Of a stretch of DNA of 61,118 bases, positions 18,396-28,114 are shown piece after piece; within the stretch, counting starts at the first letter, position 1, and every line of letters starts with the position of its first letter. The DNA lies in NCBI GenBank assembly GCA_002722735.1, contig PBMR01000008.1, positions 1-61,118 of the forward strand, in the 5' to 3' direction. This stretch comes from Methanobacteriota archaeon. GTDB lineage: Archaea; Thermoplasmatota; Poseidoniia; Poseidoniales; Thalassarchaeaceae. A model generated the notes under the pieces. It worked only from the letters and a program-made list of their open reading frames with translations. It was not told where the DNA came from and did not search any database. Both the position numbers and the translations under genes were made by a program.

Positions 18396-19160
18396 TCAAC
18401 CATCCCCCGGAGCCCCCCATTCCTCCTCGGACATCACACCCAGTGTGAGGTACCAGGCAAGGCCGAGAACGCAAGCGATCTGGATGGGCGAGAGGAAGAG
18501 TAACTCCCAGTCGGTAGGCTTGATCCAGTCGACTATGAGGCGCCATACCAGGTAGCTCATGAGGTACGCCCTGAAGCCCCACCCCGATGGGGCAGGGGAT
18601 TTGTCCGTTCGGTATCTGATGCCAAGGACAACGGCCCAGATTGCCACAATCTCGTATAACTGGGTCGGGTGTCTTGAGATGCCATCGCCGAAGTCGACGC
18701 CCCACGGCAGCGAGGTTTCGATCCCATAGGTCCCATCATCCAATCCCGACAGGAAGCAACCCAATCTGCCTAGGCTCATCCCAACGGCCAGCGGGATAAC
18801 CAGAGCATCACCCGTCCTCTGCTCGATGCCGAGGGCCTTCTTGGCCAGCTCGATTCCCGCCATGCCGCCGAGCAGCCCGCCTACAATTGTCTTTCCGCCG
18901 AATAGCAGCACCGGCTCCTCGGTGATTGCCAGTATCGTCGTTTGGGGGTGCTGGGCCCATGCCAGAATCTTCGCCCCAATCAGGGCTCCCACCAGTCCCG
19001 CAACGATGAGCGGGTGACGCTGTTCGGGGCTGACCGTATCCCTGCCTGACGATGAGATCCAGATGGTGAGTGAGATTCCAATTAGATATCCAAGCACCTC
19101 GAAGAAGAAGTGTGGGTGGAGGGATGCCGAACCAAGGCTGATCCACACTGGGAACTGCAA
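18396..19160 (-). CDS. lgt: Divergent prolipoprotein diacylglyceryl transferase (Lgt)-like membrane protein
   Basis: FGGKTIVGGLLGGMAGIELAKK; GMSLGRLGCFLSGLDDGTYGIETSLPWGVDFGDGISRHPTQLYEI; seven hydrophobic segments. Confidence 0.82.
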   Translation of the reverse strand: MQFPVWISLGSASLHPHFFFEVLGYLIGISLTIWISSSGRDTVSPEQRHPLIVAGLVGALIGAKILAWAQHPQTTILAITEEPVLLFGGKTIVGGLLGGMAGIELAKKALGIEQRTGDALVIPLAVGMSLGRLGCFLSGLDDGTYGIETSLPWGVDFGDGISRHPTQLYEIVAIWAVVLGIRYRTDKSPAPSGWGFRAYLMSYLVWRLIVDWIKPTDWELLFLSPIQIACVLGLAWYLTLGVMSEEEWGAPGDG

Positions 19161-19173
19161 CCAATCCCCTTCC

Positions 19174-19617
19174 TCAGAAAATCCTGTAGGGCAGGAGCAG
19201 CAGCATCTGAATCAGGACTGCCAGCGCCCCAGCCACCTCAGGGACCTCTTCTGTGACCTCGAGCGAGGGGGTCAGACTCTGGAGCTCGTCCGCATCGAAC
19301 CAGAATGACGAGCATGAGGGACAGCCGTCGAGCTCTATTGGCTCGGTCTCGCTGCCGTCAGGCTTCCTGAACACTATTGTCCTCACCCGCATCTTGGTCT
19401 CGCAGGTCGGGCAATCCAGGGCGACTTCGTTGCCCTCGACCGTGAAGGCCTCATGCATCTGGTTGAGGATTTCTCGCGCAATGCTGGACTGTGCGGCCTC
19501 AGCATCCAGCAGCATGCCTTGGCATTTCTCACAGCAGTGGATTCCGTTGTCCGCGTATAGGCTCAATTGAGGTGAGCCGGGTTCGATTAGAGTGCACTGG
19601 TCCCTCGGACACCTCAT
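19174..19617 (-). CDS. Zinc-ribbon (TFIIB-type zf) protein with C-terminal hydrophobic segment
   Basis: [14 protein letters not shown]...[11 protein letters not shown]...[15 protein letters not shown]...[20 protein letters not shown]. Confidence 0.8.
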   Translation of the reverse strand: MRCPRDQCTLIEPGSPQLSLYADNGIHCCEKCQGMLLDAEAAQSSIAREILNQMHEAFTVEGNEVALDCPTCETKMRVRTIVFRKPDGSETEPIELDGCPSCSSFWFDADELQSLTPSLEVTEEVPEVAGALAVLIQMLLLLPYRIF

Positions 19618-19733
19618 ACGGCCACCGCTTTCATTGCGTTGGCACGGTATGTCTTGAACTATATCCCGGAAATGCCCCAAAGCCAGAAAATCACTGGCAA
19701 CGCATTCTTGTGGGCCTGTGGGGTCGGAGAATC

Positions 19734-22700
19734 ATGGTGAGTGGTACCGAGGACCCCTCGTCTGAACCCTCCTCTGGGCCATCAGGTGGCGCGATGCCAC
19801 TGCGTGTGGTGACCGCGGCTGCTATCTTCGACGGTCACGATGCAGCGATAGGAATCTTCCGGCGGATCCTGCAGAGCCAAGGATGCGAAGTCATCCACCT
19901 TGGTCATGACAGGGGTGCCGAGGAGGTAGCACGGGCGGCCATCCAGGAGGATGCCCATGCGATTGCCATCACCTCCTACCAGGGGGGGGCCGTGGAGATG
20001 TTCACCCATACCAAGGAGACCCTCGAAGAAGCGGGTTTCGGCCATGTATTCCTGTTCGGGGGCGGTGGAGGGACGATTCTGCCTCACGAGACCGAGCACC
20101 TGAGAGAAGGGGGCATCGCCCGAATATACTCTCCCGATGACGGTCGAGAGATGGGGCTAGTGGGCATGGTGCAAGACGCCATGGAAGAGGCATGCCGCAT
20201 CGACCTGCTCGATGCGGGCCGATTCAGTGCAATCGACGCTCCGGTCACTGCAGCCGATCACGGAGCCACCTCAAGGTTGCTCACCCTCGCGGAGAACGCA
20301 AATGAGCCTACTTTCGCATCAGCTCTGGGTCGTGCACGCTCCGCGAAGCCAGACGCAGTGTGCCCAGTAGTGGGTGTGACTGGCACGGGAGGGGCCGGTA
20401 AATCGAGCCTGATTGACGAGATGATGCTCAGGATCCAACGCGACAATCCGGGAAAAAGAGTGGCATTGCTGGCCACTGACCCGACTCGCAAGCGAACTGG
20501 GGGGGCCTTGCTCGGTGATAGAATCAGGATGAACTCCCTCACCGACAAGAATCTCTTCATGCGCTCCTTCGCGAGCAGGGATAGCGGACGCGAAATCGCA
20601 GATTGCGTAGGGCGTGCAATCGAAGTGTGCAAAGCCGTCGGATTCGACCTAGTTATCGTAGAGACAAGCGGCATCGGACAAGGTGACGATGCGATCACCG
20701 AGGTCGCAGACGTCTCGATGTACGTCACCACCCGGGAGTACGGTGCACCCAGTCAGCTTGAGAAGCTGGAGATGCTGGATGCTGCAGACATAGTGGTCCT
20801 CAACAAGTTCGACAGGCCCGGCGCAGAGGACGCTCTGAGTGAGATACGCAAGCAGTACAAGCGCAACCGAGAGGAGTGGGATGCCGACGATGATGCCCTA
20901 CCAGTAGTTCCTACAATCGCAAGCCAGTTCGCCGACGCCGGTGTAGATCAACTATGGGGATGCCTCTCTGGCGTCCTGAACAAGCGCTTGCATTCTTCTT
21001 TCACTGCCTCGCCACCGAGACTCGGCTCCGACGGGCTCCCATTCCGTTCCCCTCCGATCCCCTCTGGGCGGCAGGGTTACCTCGCTGAGGTCGCTTCCGC
21101 GGTTCGCGGCTACCACTCCCGGTCCGAGGAGGTCTCATCCAAGGCTAGGCTCGTGCAGCAACTGGAGGCCGCATCCGAGAGGATGCGCGAGCTCGGTAAG
21201 GAAGACGCTGCCACCGACCTCGACGAGGATACTGCGAAGATTCGGTCAGAGGTTCCCGATGCGGCTTGGCAGGCTCTCGCAGACTTCGATGCCCTAGCCG
21301 AGACATACCGCTCTGGGACTGCGAGCTACACCGTCCGCGGGAAGGAAATCCCCGTGGAGACGACCACTAGGACCCTCTCCGGCCTCGATATCCCGAGGGT
21401 CGCACTTCCCGATACTGAAGACTGGGGGGGCCGCCTAGGGTGGATCAGGAGGGAGAACGTCCCCGGCGTGTTCCCCTTCACCGGTGGTGTATTCCCGTTT
21501 CGGCGCGAGGACGAGCTGCCTGTCAGGATGTTCGCTGGCGAGGGTAGTGCCGAGCGGACCAATCGACGCTACAAGTTCCTCTCAGAGGGGCAGCCCTTCA
21601 ATCGGCTCTCTGTGGCGTTTGACTCACCCAGCCTGTACGGGCACGACCCGGTCGAGCAGCTCGACATCTTCGGCAAGGTCTGCGAGTCAGGCGTCAGCAT
21701 CAGCACTGTAGACGAAATGGACATCCTGTTCGAGGGCTTCGACCTGTGTGCACCCAATACGAGCGTCTCGAAGACTATCAACGGCAATTACTGGTGGCAT
21801 CTGGCCGCCTTCTTCACGGTGGCAATCCGCCAGCAGACGAGGAAGTTCGAGAGGGAGCAGGGCAAGCCCCCCTCCGACCTTGAGTTGTCTGAGATTAAGT
21901 CGAAGACCCTGAGCATGGTCAGAGGGACGGTCCAGGCGGACCAATTGAAGGAGGCCATGGGGCAGAACACACTGGTCTTCAACCTCGACACCGCCCTGAG
22001 GATGATGGCAGACGTCGCCGAGTACTATGTGGACAACAATGTCCGAAACCACTACTTCGTCTCGATATCCGGCTATCACATCGATGAGGCCGGAGCCAAT
22101 CCGATCTCACAGGCCGCGCTCACCCTATCAAACGGGTTGACCTACGTCGAGCTGTTCAAGGCGCGAGGACTCGATCCCGACAAGTTCCTGCGCAACTTCT
22201 CGTGGTTCTTCTCCAACGGGATGGACCCCGAGTACGCGGTCATAGGGCGCGTCGCCCGACGAATCTGGGCCATCGCCATGCGCGATCTCTACGATGTCGG
22301 TGAGCGTGGCCAGAAGCTGAAGTACCACATCCAGTCGAGCGGCCGCTCGCTGCACTCGCAGGAGTTCACTTGGAATGACTACCGAACGACACTTCAAGCG
22401 CTCTATGCCCTTTCCGACAATGCCAACTCGCTGCACACCAACAGTCGCGACGAGGCATTCGGCATCCCCACCGAGGAGACCGTGCGCGACGCCGTTGCCA
22501 TCCAACTCATCCTCTCCAAGGAGTACGGGTGGCTGCGCAACGAGAACTCGCTGCAGGGCTCGTTCATCGCTGAGTGGCTCACGAACTCCGTTGAGGAGGG
22601 GGTCCTGAGGATCTTCGAGGACATGGACCGACGTGGAGGGGTTCTAGGCGCTCTGGAGGTCAACTACCAACGCAACCGGATCCAGGAGGAGGGGATGGAG

Positions 22701-23030
22701 TACGAGCACCGCAAGCATACGGGGGAGACTCCAATCGTTGGAGTCAACACCTTCACCGACCCTGAGACAAGCGTCATGTCAGCAGAGGACTTCGACATCG
22801 AGGTGACGCGGTCGGATGAGGCCGAGAAGCGCATGGTGATCGAGCGCAACAAGGCCTTCAAAGAGGCGCATGCGCATGAGGCGGCCACCGGCCTTGCCAA
22901 GCTCAAAGAGGTGGCCCGTGACGGTGGCAACCTGTTCGAGGTCATGATGGAAATCGTCGAGCATTGCACGGTGGGCCAAGTCACCCAGGCCCTGTTTGAG
23001 ACTGGCGGCAAGTTCCGTCGCAACATGTGA
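19734..23030 (+). CDS. icmF: Fused isobutyryl-CoA mutase IcmF (B12-binding, MeaB-like GTPase and mutase domains in one chain)
   Basis: AAIFDGHDAAIGIFRRILQSQGCEVIHLGHDR; GVTGTGGAGKSSLIDEM...NKFDRPGAEDAL; VFPFTGGVFPFRREDELPVRMFAGEGSAERTNRRYKFL. Confidence 0.93.
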   Translation: MVSGTEDPSSEPSSGPSGGAMPLRVVTAAAIFDGHDAAIGIFRRILQSQGCEVIHLGHDRGAEEVARAAIQEDAHAIAITSYQGGAVEMFTHTKETLEEAGFGHVFLFGGGGGTILPHETEHLREGGIARIYSPDDGREMGLVGMVQDAMEEACRIDLLDAGRFSAIDAPVTAADHGATSRLLTLAENANEPTFASALGRARSAKPDAVCPVVGVTGTGGAGKSSLIDEMMLRIQRDNPGKRVALLATDPTRKRTGGALLGDRIRMNSLTDKNLFMRSFASRDSGREIADCVGRAIEVCKAVGFDLVIVETSGIGQGDDAITEVADVSMYVTTREYGAPSQLEKLEMLDAADIVVLNKFDRPGAEDALSEIRKQYKRNREEWDADDDALPVVPTIASQFADAGVDQLWGCLSGVLNKRLHSSFTASPPRLGSDGLPFRSPPIPSGRQGYLAEVASAVRGYHSRSEEVSSKARLVQQLEAASERMRELGKEDAATDLDEDTAKIRSEVPDAAWQALADFDALAETYRSGTASYTVRGKEIPVETTTRTLSGLDIPRVALPDTEDWGGRLGWIRRENVPGVFPFTGGVFPFRREDELPVRMFAGEGSAERTNRRYKFLSEGQPFNRLSVAFDSPSLYGHDPVEQLDIFGKVCESGVSISTVDEMDILFEGFDLCAPNTSVSKTINGNYWWHLAAFFTVAIRQQTRKFEREQGKPPSDLELSEIKSKTLSMVRGTVQADQLKEAMGQNTLVFNLDTALRMMADVAEYYVDNNVRNHYFVSISGYHIDEAGANPISQAALTLSNGLTYVELFKARGLDPDKFLRNFSWFFSNGMDPEYAVIGRVARRIWAIAMRDLYDVGERGQKLKYHIQSSGRSLHSQEFTWNDYRTTLQALYALSDNANSLHTNSRDEAFGIPTEETVRDAVAIQLILSKEYGWLRNENSLQGSFIAEWLTNSVEEGVLRIFEDMDRRGGVLGALEVNYQRNRIQEEGMEYEHRKHTGETPIVGVNTFTDPETSVMSAEDFDIEVTRSDEAEKRMVIERNKAFKEAHAHEAATGLAKLKEVARDGGNLFEVMMEIVEHCTVGQVTQALFETGGKFRRNM

Positions 23031-23075
23031 TGCGCTACAGTCCCCTCAGTGGAGATCCACTCACTCACTCGGCGA

Positions 23076-23107
23076 TTTCCAATAACCCTTGGAATGGGTT
23101 TTGGAAA
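23076..23107 (+). promoter_or_regulatory. Stem-loop in the icmF-smc intergenic region
   Basis: TTTCCAA(T)AACCC-TTGGAAT-GGGTTTTGGAAA: 12 bp with one bulged T. Confidence 0.55.
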
Positions 23108-23194
23108 CGAGTGACTGCCTCAACGTTCATAACCTCAAATGGAACGACTGGCGATGTTGTCGGTGGTTTATTCATCGACGATAAGGGTGAGGGG

Positions 23195-26100
23195 ATGCAT
23201 CTTATACGAATTGAACTAGAGAACTTCAAGTCGTTCGGAGGTGAGATTACAATACCTTTCGAAGAGGGCTTCACTGCCATCACGGGACCCAACGGAAGCG
23301 GCAAGTCAAACAGCGGCGATGCCATTCAGTTCGTCCTCGGACCGAAGTCGACCAGGTCTCTGAGGGCTTCGAACGTCACCGAGCTCATATTCAATGGCGG
23401 AAAGAGGGGGAGGGCAGCAAGGCACATGTCCGCAACCCTGGTGTTCAGCAACACCTCTGAGGCAGGTGGCCGCCGTAGGTTAAGGGCCGATGCGGACGAG
23501 GTCTGCTTCACTCGCTCCGTTCGACTCAACCGCAAGGGAGACCCCATCTCCTCATTCAAGATCAATGACAAGACCTGCTCGGCAACCGAGATGCGCAGGA
23601 TTCTGTCCGAGGCTGGACTGCGGGGAGATGGGTACAACATCGTTCAGCAGGGTGATATCACCAATCTCGCGACGATGACGCCGCACAAACGGCGAGGGGT
23701 CCTCGAACAGGTCGCAGGGGTTACGGCGTATGACGACGAGATTCGCAAGGCGAACACCCAGCGAAAGCATGTCGAGAACAATATCGAGACAATTGACATC
23801 TTCGAGGCAGATCAGAAGAAGCGCCTGAAGGAGCTGGAGAAGGAGCGAGAGCAGGCTCTCAAGTACAAGCAGTTGAAGACCGAGGTGAACCTCGCTAGGC
23901 TGACGCTGGAGCAGTCTAGGCACAGGAACCGTCAGGAAGACGTCAGCCTGCTCACAGACGAACGCTCTCGATACGCCGAGCGCGCCAGTGGGCTTGCCAC
24001 CGATCTGAAGGGGGGCAGCGTGCGGTTGGATGAGTTCGACAGCGAGTTGGTGCAGGTGGCAAAGAACCTGGACAGCGTCTTAGCAGGTGATGCCAAGAAG
24101 ATATTCGATCAGATCAGGGAGCGTGAGATAGAACTCGAAACTGCCGGGGACCGCATCGGCGACCACAAGCAGATCATCGAGCGCGCGAACAAGGAGCTCG
24201 AGGTTTTCGATCGTGAGAGGGGGGGTGCCGAGAAGGCCAGGTTAGAGGCCGAGGAAAGCCTCTCGGAGTCAAAGAAGTCCGTCAAGAACTCGAAGACCGC
24301 ACTGAAGAAGGCGGCTGCCGATGAGAAGGATGCGCGCAAGGCCATACAATCGGGGGACAAGCATGGCAGAGACTTGAACCGCGCACTCGGAAAGGCTACC
24401 GAAGCCGAGCAATCTGCAAGGGAGTCCTACGCACAGGTCCAGCTGGAGTTTGACAGGGCCGAGCAGAGGGCGCAGATTGCATCCGAGAATCTAGCTGATC
24501 TCGAGCAGGCCTTCGAGGCAGCAGAGTTGGAGCGAGACGACCAGGATCTTCTTGGGGAGGACCTAGGGGATGCCAACCCTGAGGGGGACAGGGAATCCCT
24601 CGCAAAGGAATTGACCAGCCTGCAGAAGCAGGAGAGGAACCTCGTCGAGGACAGAGATCGGGCAGAGTCCAGACTTCGGAATACAGAGCGCGACCTAGCA
24701 AAGGCACGAGCCCGACAGGAGACAAGGTCCAGCAGACCAGGCTCAGCACTAACCCTCGCAGCGCTATCGAGGCTCAGGGAGAGTGGCGACATCCATGGCA
24801 TCCTCGGTACCTTGGGTGAGCTGGCCTCACCAAAGGACCCCGCACACGAGGAGGCCCTATCCTTCGCTTTCGGTGGTGGACTGCGAAGCATTGTCGTGTC
24901 TTCGGACCACGTCGCCTCCAAGTGCATCGAGTGGCTGCGCAAGAATGGGGGTGGAAGGGCTACCTTCCTGCCTCTGAACAAACTCTCGGTCTCTAGGCCC
25001 CAAGGACGAACCCTTCTGGTAGCACGCAACCCCGGAGTCGTGGGCTTCGTACACGATCTGCTGGATTTCGACCCAAGTATAGAGACAGCAGTAAGATACG
25101 TCGGACGCAACACCCTCGTCGTCGAATCGATGAGCGTCGCTCGCAACAATATGGGCGGAGTCCGCATGGTCACTCTGGACGGTTCGGTCATCGAGAGCTC
25201 CGGAGCGATGACGGGAGGCTCGTCTTCCAAGAGGGACCGTCCGGGATTCGATGGCTCCGGCTCCGGCAGTTCTGCCATAGAGCGTCTAGAGAGATCGGTT
25301 CAGGAGGTCGATTTGGTATTCTCAACTGTGGACTCCGCACTGAGGGAACTACGCGCAAACCAACAGTTGCTGCGCGACCGCATCCTCGAACTCCACGGCG
25401 ATGACCACTCTGTACGCCTCAGGAACTGGAAGGCGGACTTGGAGCGCACGCAGAAGAACGTCGATGACCTATATGGCAAGATCAATGTGGCTACCAAGGA
25501 GTTCGAGACATGTGAGTCTGAGAAGCTCAAACTTGCCGCCGATTGCGAGTCAGCGTGCTCCGACTTAGAGCAGGCCTCAGAGACTAGGATAGGTGCCGTC
25601 GAGGCGCTGCAGAGCCACACTCCGGACCACCTCTCCGAGATGCTGCGGGAGGCCGAGACCACACGTACAGAGGCCGAGCGCACTCGCATCATCTCTGAGG
25701 CAGCCATCGTCACCGGCAAGCAGCAACTCGATCTGCTGGGTGGACGAGTGAAGGAGTTGTCCCGACAGATTGGCATTCAGCAGACTTCCATATCCCAAGC
25801 CGAGAAGGCCATCGATGATCTCCGGGGCTCGGTCAAGAAATCAGAGTCGCAACTAGTCGATCTGAGGACGCAGGCCTCCCAGTTCGACGAGGAGCAGAGG
25901 CTCCTAAATGACCGTCGCGATGAGATTGTCGAGGAGCGCGCCAGCCTACGAGCGCATCTCGATAGCCTCTCGCAGGAGCAGCAGACAATCTCAGCCCGAA
26001 TAGACGAGCTGAGTGCCCAAATCAAGCAGAAGCGCGAAGCCGTGGACGAGATAACCGCCGAATTGGAGGCGGGGGGAATCTCGATTCCATCGGCCGACGC

Positions 26101-27115
26101 GCCACTGCCAACAGTCGCCGAGGCGGAGCGGAGCGTGCAGGGGCTCGATCGCCGCCTCGGCGCTCTCGGGGACGTCAACATGCTGGCTATCGAACAGTAC
26201 GACACTGCCGCCGAACGTATCACAGATCTGATTTCAGACGGCAAGTTGCTCCGCGAGCGCCGCGACCAGCTAGCCGTCATAGCCGACCAGCTCGAGAACG
26301 AGCGCAAGACTCGCCTGCTCACGGTCTTCGAGCACGTCAACAACAACTTCAGCAGGGTCTACAAGATTCTCCAACCCACTGGGAAGGGCTCACTCAAGTT
26401 GGAGAACAAGAAGAACCCCTTCGAGGGTGGCCTGGAGATGGCCTGTGTGCCTCCGGGCAAGAGCCAGAACACCCGGAGAACCGGCCTGTCGGGTGGCGAG
26501 AAGTCGATGGCCGCTCTGGCGATGATCTTCGCCATTCAGGATTACGAGCCCAGTCCGTTCTACTACTTCGACGAGGTCGACCAGAACCTGGATCCATTCA
26601 ACTCTGAACGCGTTGCCACACTTTGCAGGATGCGCAGCCAGATGGCCCAGTTCATCATGGTCACTCTGCGAAAAGTCAGCCTGACCCTCGCAGACCACCA
26701 CATCGGAATCACCCACGCCGGCGACGGCCGCAGCCAGCGCATCACGGACTTCGACAGAGCCGCAGCACTCGAATTGAGCGAGGAGATTGAGGCTGAGGAG
26801 AAGGCAAGGGCAGCAGCCGAGGCCGAGCGAGAGGCAATGCCCGAGCTCCCATCTCCCGAGAAAATGCCGCGCACGCCTGAGCCCCTTTCCACCCCGAAGA
26901 GCATAGGTGGCCTAGCCGAGCGGGCTGGTGTGGAAGTTCCCGAGGAGGGAGTTTCAGACCCCGACTCTGAGAAGGGTGACTTGCTAGCATTGCGCGAGCG
27001 CACAGAGGACGTTTCCGAGGACATAGAGGAACGAGACGAGGCCGAGATTGCCCAACCCGAGGCGAAGGACAAGGACGATGCCACGGGGATGGGGGTGGAG
27101 GAGGCTTGTGAATGA
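23195..27115 (+). CDS. smc: Chromosome segregation ATPase Smc with C-terminal acidic extension
   Basis: MHLIRIELENFKSFGGEITIPFEEGFTAITGPNGSGKSNSGDAIQFVLG; long coiled coils and hinge; LSGGEKSMAALAMIFAIQDYEPSPFYYFDEVDQNLD. Confidence 0.96.
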   Translation: MHLIRIELENFKSFGGEITIPFEEGFTAITGPNGSGKSNSGDAIQFVLGPKSTRSLRASNVTELIFNGGKRGRAARHMSATLVFSNTSEAGGRRRLRADADEVCFTRSVRLNRKGDPISSFKINDKTCSATEMRRILSEAGLRGDGYNIVQQGDITNLATMTPHKRRGVLEQVAGVTAYDDEIRKANTQRKHVENNIETIDIFEADQKKRLKELEKEREQALKYKQLKTEVNLARLTLEQSRHRNRQEDVSLLTDERSRYAERASGLATDLKGGSVRLDEFDSELVQVAKNLDSVLAGDAKKIFDQIREREIELETAGDRIGDHKQIIERANKELEVFDRERGGAEKARLEAEESLSESKKSVKNSKTALKKAAADEKDARKAIQSGDKHGRDLNRALGKATEAEQSARESYAQVQLEFDRAEQRAQIASENLADLEQAFEAAELERDDQDLLGEDLGDANPEGDRESLAKELTSLQKQERNLVEDRDRAESRLRNTERDLAKARARQETRSSRPGSALTLAALSRLRESGDIHGILGTLGELASPKDPAHEEALSFAFGGGLRSIVVSSDHVASKCIEWLRKNGGGRATFLPLNKLSVSRPQGRTLLVARNPGVVGFVHDLLDFDPSIETAVRYVGRNTLVVESMSVARNNMGGVRMVTLDGSVIESSGAMTGGSSSKRDRPGFDGSGSGSSAIERLERSVQEVDLVFSTVDSALRELRANQQLLRDRILELHGDDHSVRLRNWKADLERTQKNVDDLYGKINVATKEFETCESEKLKLAADCESACSDLEQASETRIGAVEALQSHTPDHLSEMLREAETTRTEAERTRIISEAAIVTGKQQLDLLGGRVKELSRQIGIQQTSISQAEKAIDDLRGSVKKSESQLVDLRTQASQFDEEQRLLNDRRDEIVEERASLRAHLDSLSQEQQTISARIDELSAQIKQKREAVDEITAELEAGGISIPSADAPLPTVAEAERSVQGLDRRLGALGDVNMLAIEQYDTAAERITDLISDGKLLRERRDQLAVIADQLENERKTRLLTVFEHVNNNFSRVYKILQPTGKGSLKLENKKNPFEGGLEMACVPPGKSQNTRRTGLSGGEKSMAALAMIFAIQDYEPSPFYYFDEVDQNLDPFNSERVATLCRMRSQMAQFIMVTLRKVSLTLADHHIGITHAGDGRSQRITDFDRAAALELSEEIEAEEKARAAAEAEREAMPELPSPEKMPRTPEPLSTPKSIGGLAERAGVEVPEEGVSDPDSEKGDLLALRERTEDVSEDIEERDEAEIAQPEAKDKDDATGMGVEEACE

Positions 27116-28107
27116 TCTTCGGCGAGCAGATGCGTGACGATGTCGTAGCCCGACTGCTGAACGGTGAGCCGGACCTCGAGACGAGTCGCTTCCTAGACCG
27201 TCTGATGGAACTCTCCACACTTGAGGAGGCAGAGCACCAATTTCTCGTCGAGCCATTCGACAGGTCGGTCGCCCTCGTTTTCCAGATGTTCCAGTCAAAC
27301 GACCTGGATCCATGGGACGTCGACCTCTCTAACTTCATCGAGATGTTCAACGAGCGGATACAAGGGGCTGAGAACATAGACCTGCCCTCATGCGGCATGC
27401 TGATCCGGATGGCATGGTCGATCCTGCGAGATCAGGCTTCTACTCTGATTGAGCGCCAGGAACGCGCCCTCGTCTTTGAGGAGGATGACACGTGGGATTT
27501 CGATTGTGGCTGGGAGGCGGAGTTCGACGACGCTGACTACAACTTCTCCGTCGGGGTTTTGACAGGTGCTGCCGATGAGGTCCTACCGTCGATCTTCGAA
27601 GGCAGGATCCATCGAGACGAGGGTCGCCCAGTAACGCTGGGCGAGCTGCTTCTGGGGCTTCAGGACGCAGGTAGGCTAGCGGAGGAGCAGAGACTTAGGG
27701 AACAAATCGCAAAGGAGAGGCGCGAGGCGAACAAGAAGGCTCGAGCGAGATTCAGCGGCAGTCTACACGTCGAGGATCTAGAGGGCGACCTTAGAAGGAC
27801 GTGGCAAGCGCTCAAGGCTCGTATAGAGGATAATCTGACAGTGGGGCTGGAAGATGTCGCCGAAGAACTGAACCAAGCCTCGCTAGATTCAGGGATTGGG
27901 GAGGATGAGGCGAGGGCGGAAGCCCAGGTTACAGCACTAGTGTCGACGCTATTCCTGACTAATAGGGGGTACATCGGTCTCAAGCAGGAGAAGGGAAAGA
28001 ACGGCAGGATCGTCCTCAAGGATCTCTGGGACGATTCGACCGACTTCGACTCATTGACCGAACAACTACACCCAAAGGCCGACATCGGAGGGATGCAAGC
28101 TGTCTGA
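27112..28107 (+). CDS. scpA: Segregation and condensation protein A
   Basis: VEPFDRSVALVFQMFQSNDLDPWDVDLSNFIEMF; overlaps smc stop; kleisin-like C-terminus. Confidence 0.88.
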   Translation: MIFGEQMRDDVVARLLNGEPDLETSRFLDRLMELSTLEEAEHQFLVEPFDRSVALVFQMFQSNDLDPWDVDLSNFIEMFNERIQGAENIDLPSCGMLIRMAWSILRDQASTLIERQERALVFEEDDTWDFDCGWEAEFDDADYNFSVGVLTGAADEVLPSIFEGRIHRDEGRPVTLGELLLGLQDAGRLAEEQRLREQIAKERREANKKARARFSGSLHVEDLEGDLRRTWQALKARIEDNLTVGLEDVAEELNQASLDSGIGEDEARAEAQVTALVSTLFLTNRGYIGLKQEKGKNGRIVLKDLWDDSTDFDSLTEQLHPKADIGGMQAV

Positions 28108-28114
28108 TCCCGAC

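Noticed and set aside
18391-18705. Upstream extension of the radical SAM ORF
   Set aside because: It overlaps the well-supported Lgt-like coding sequence in another frame; recognisable homology begins near 18354-18390.
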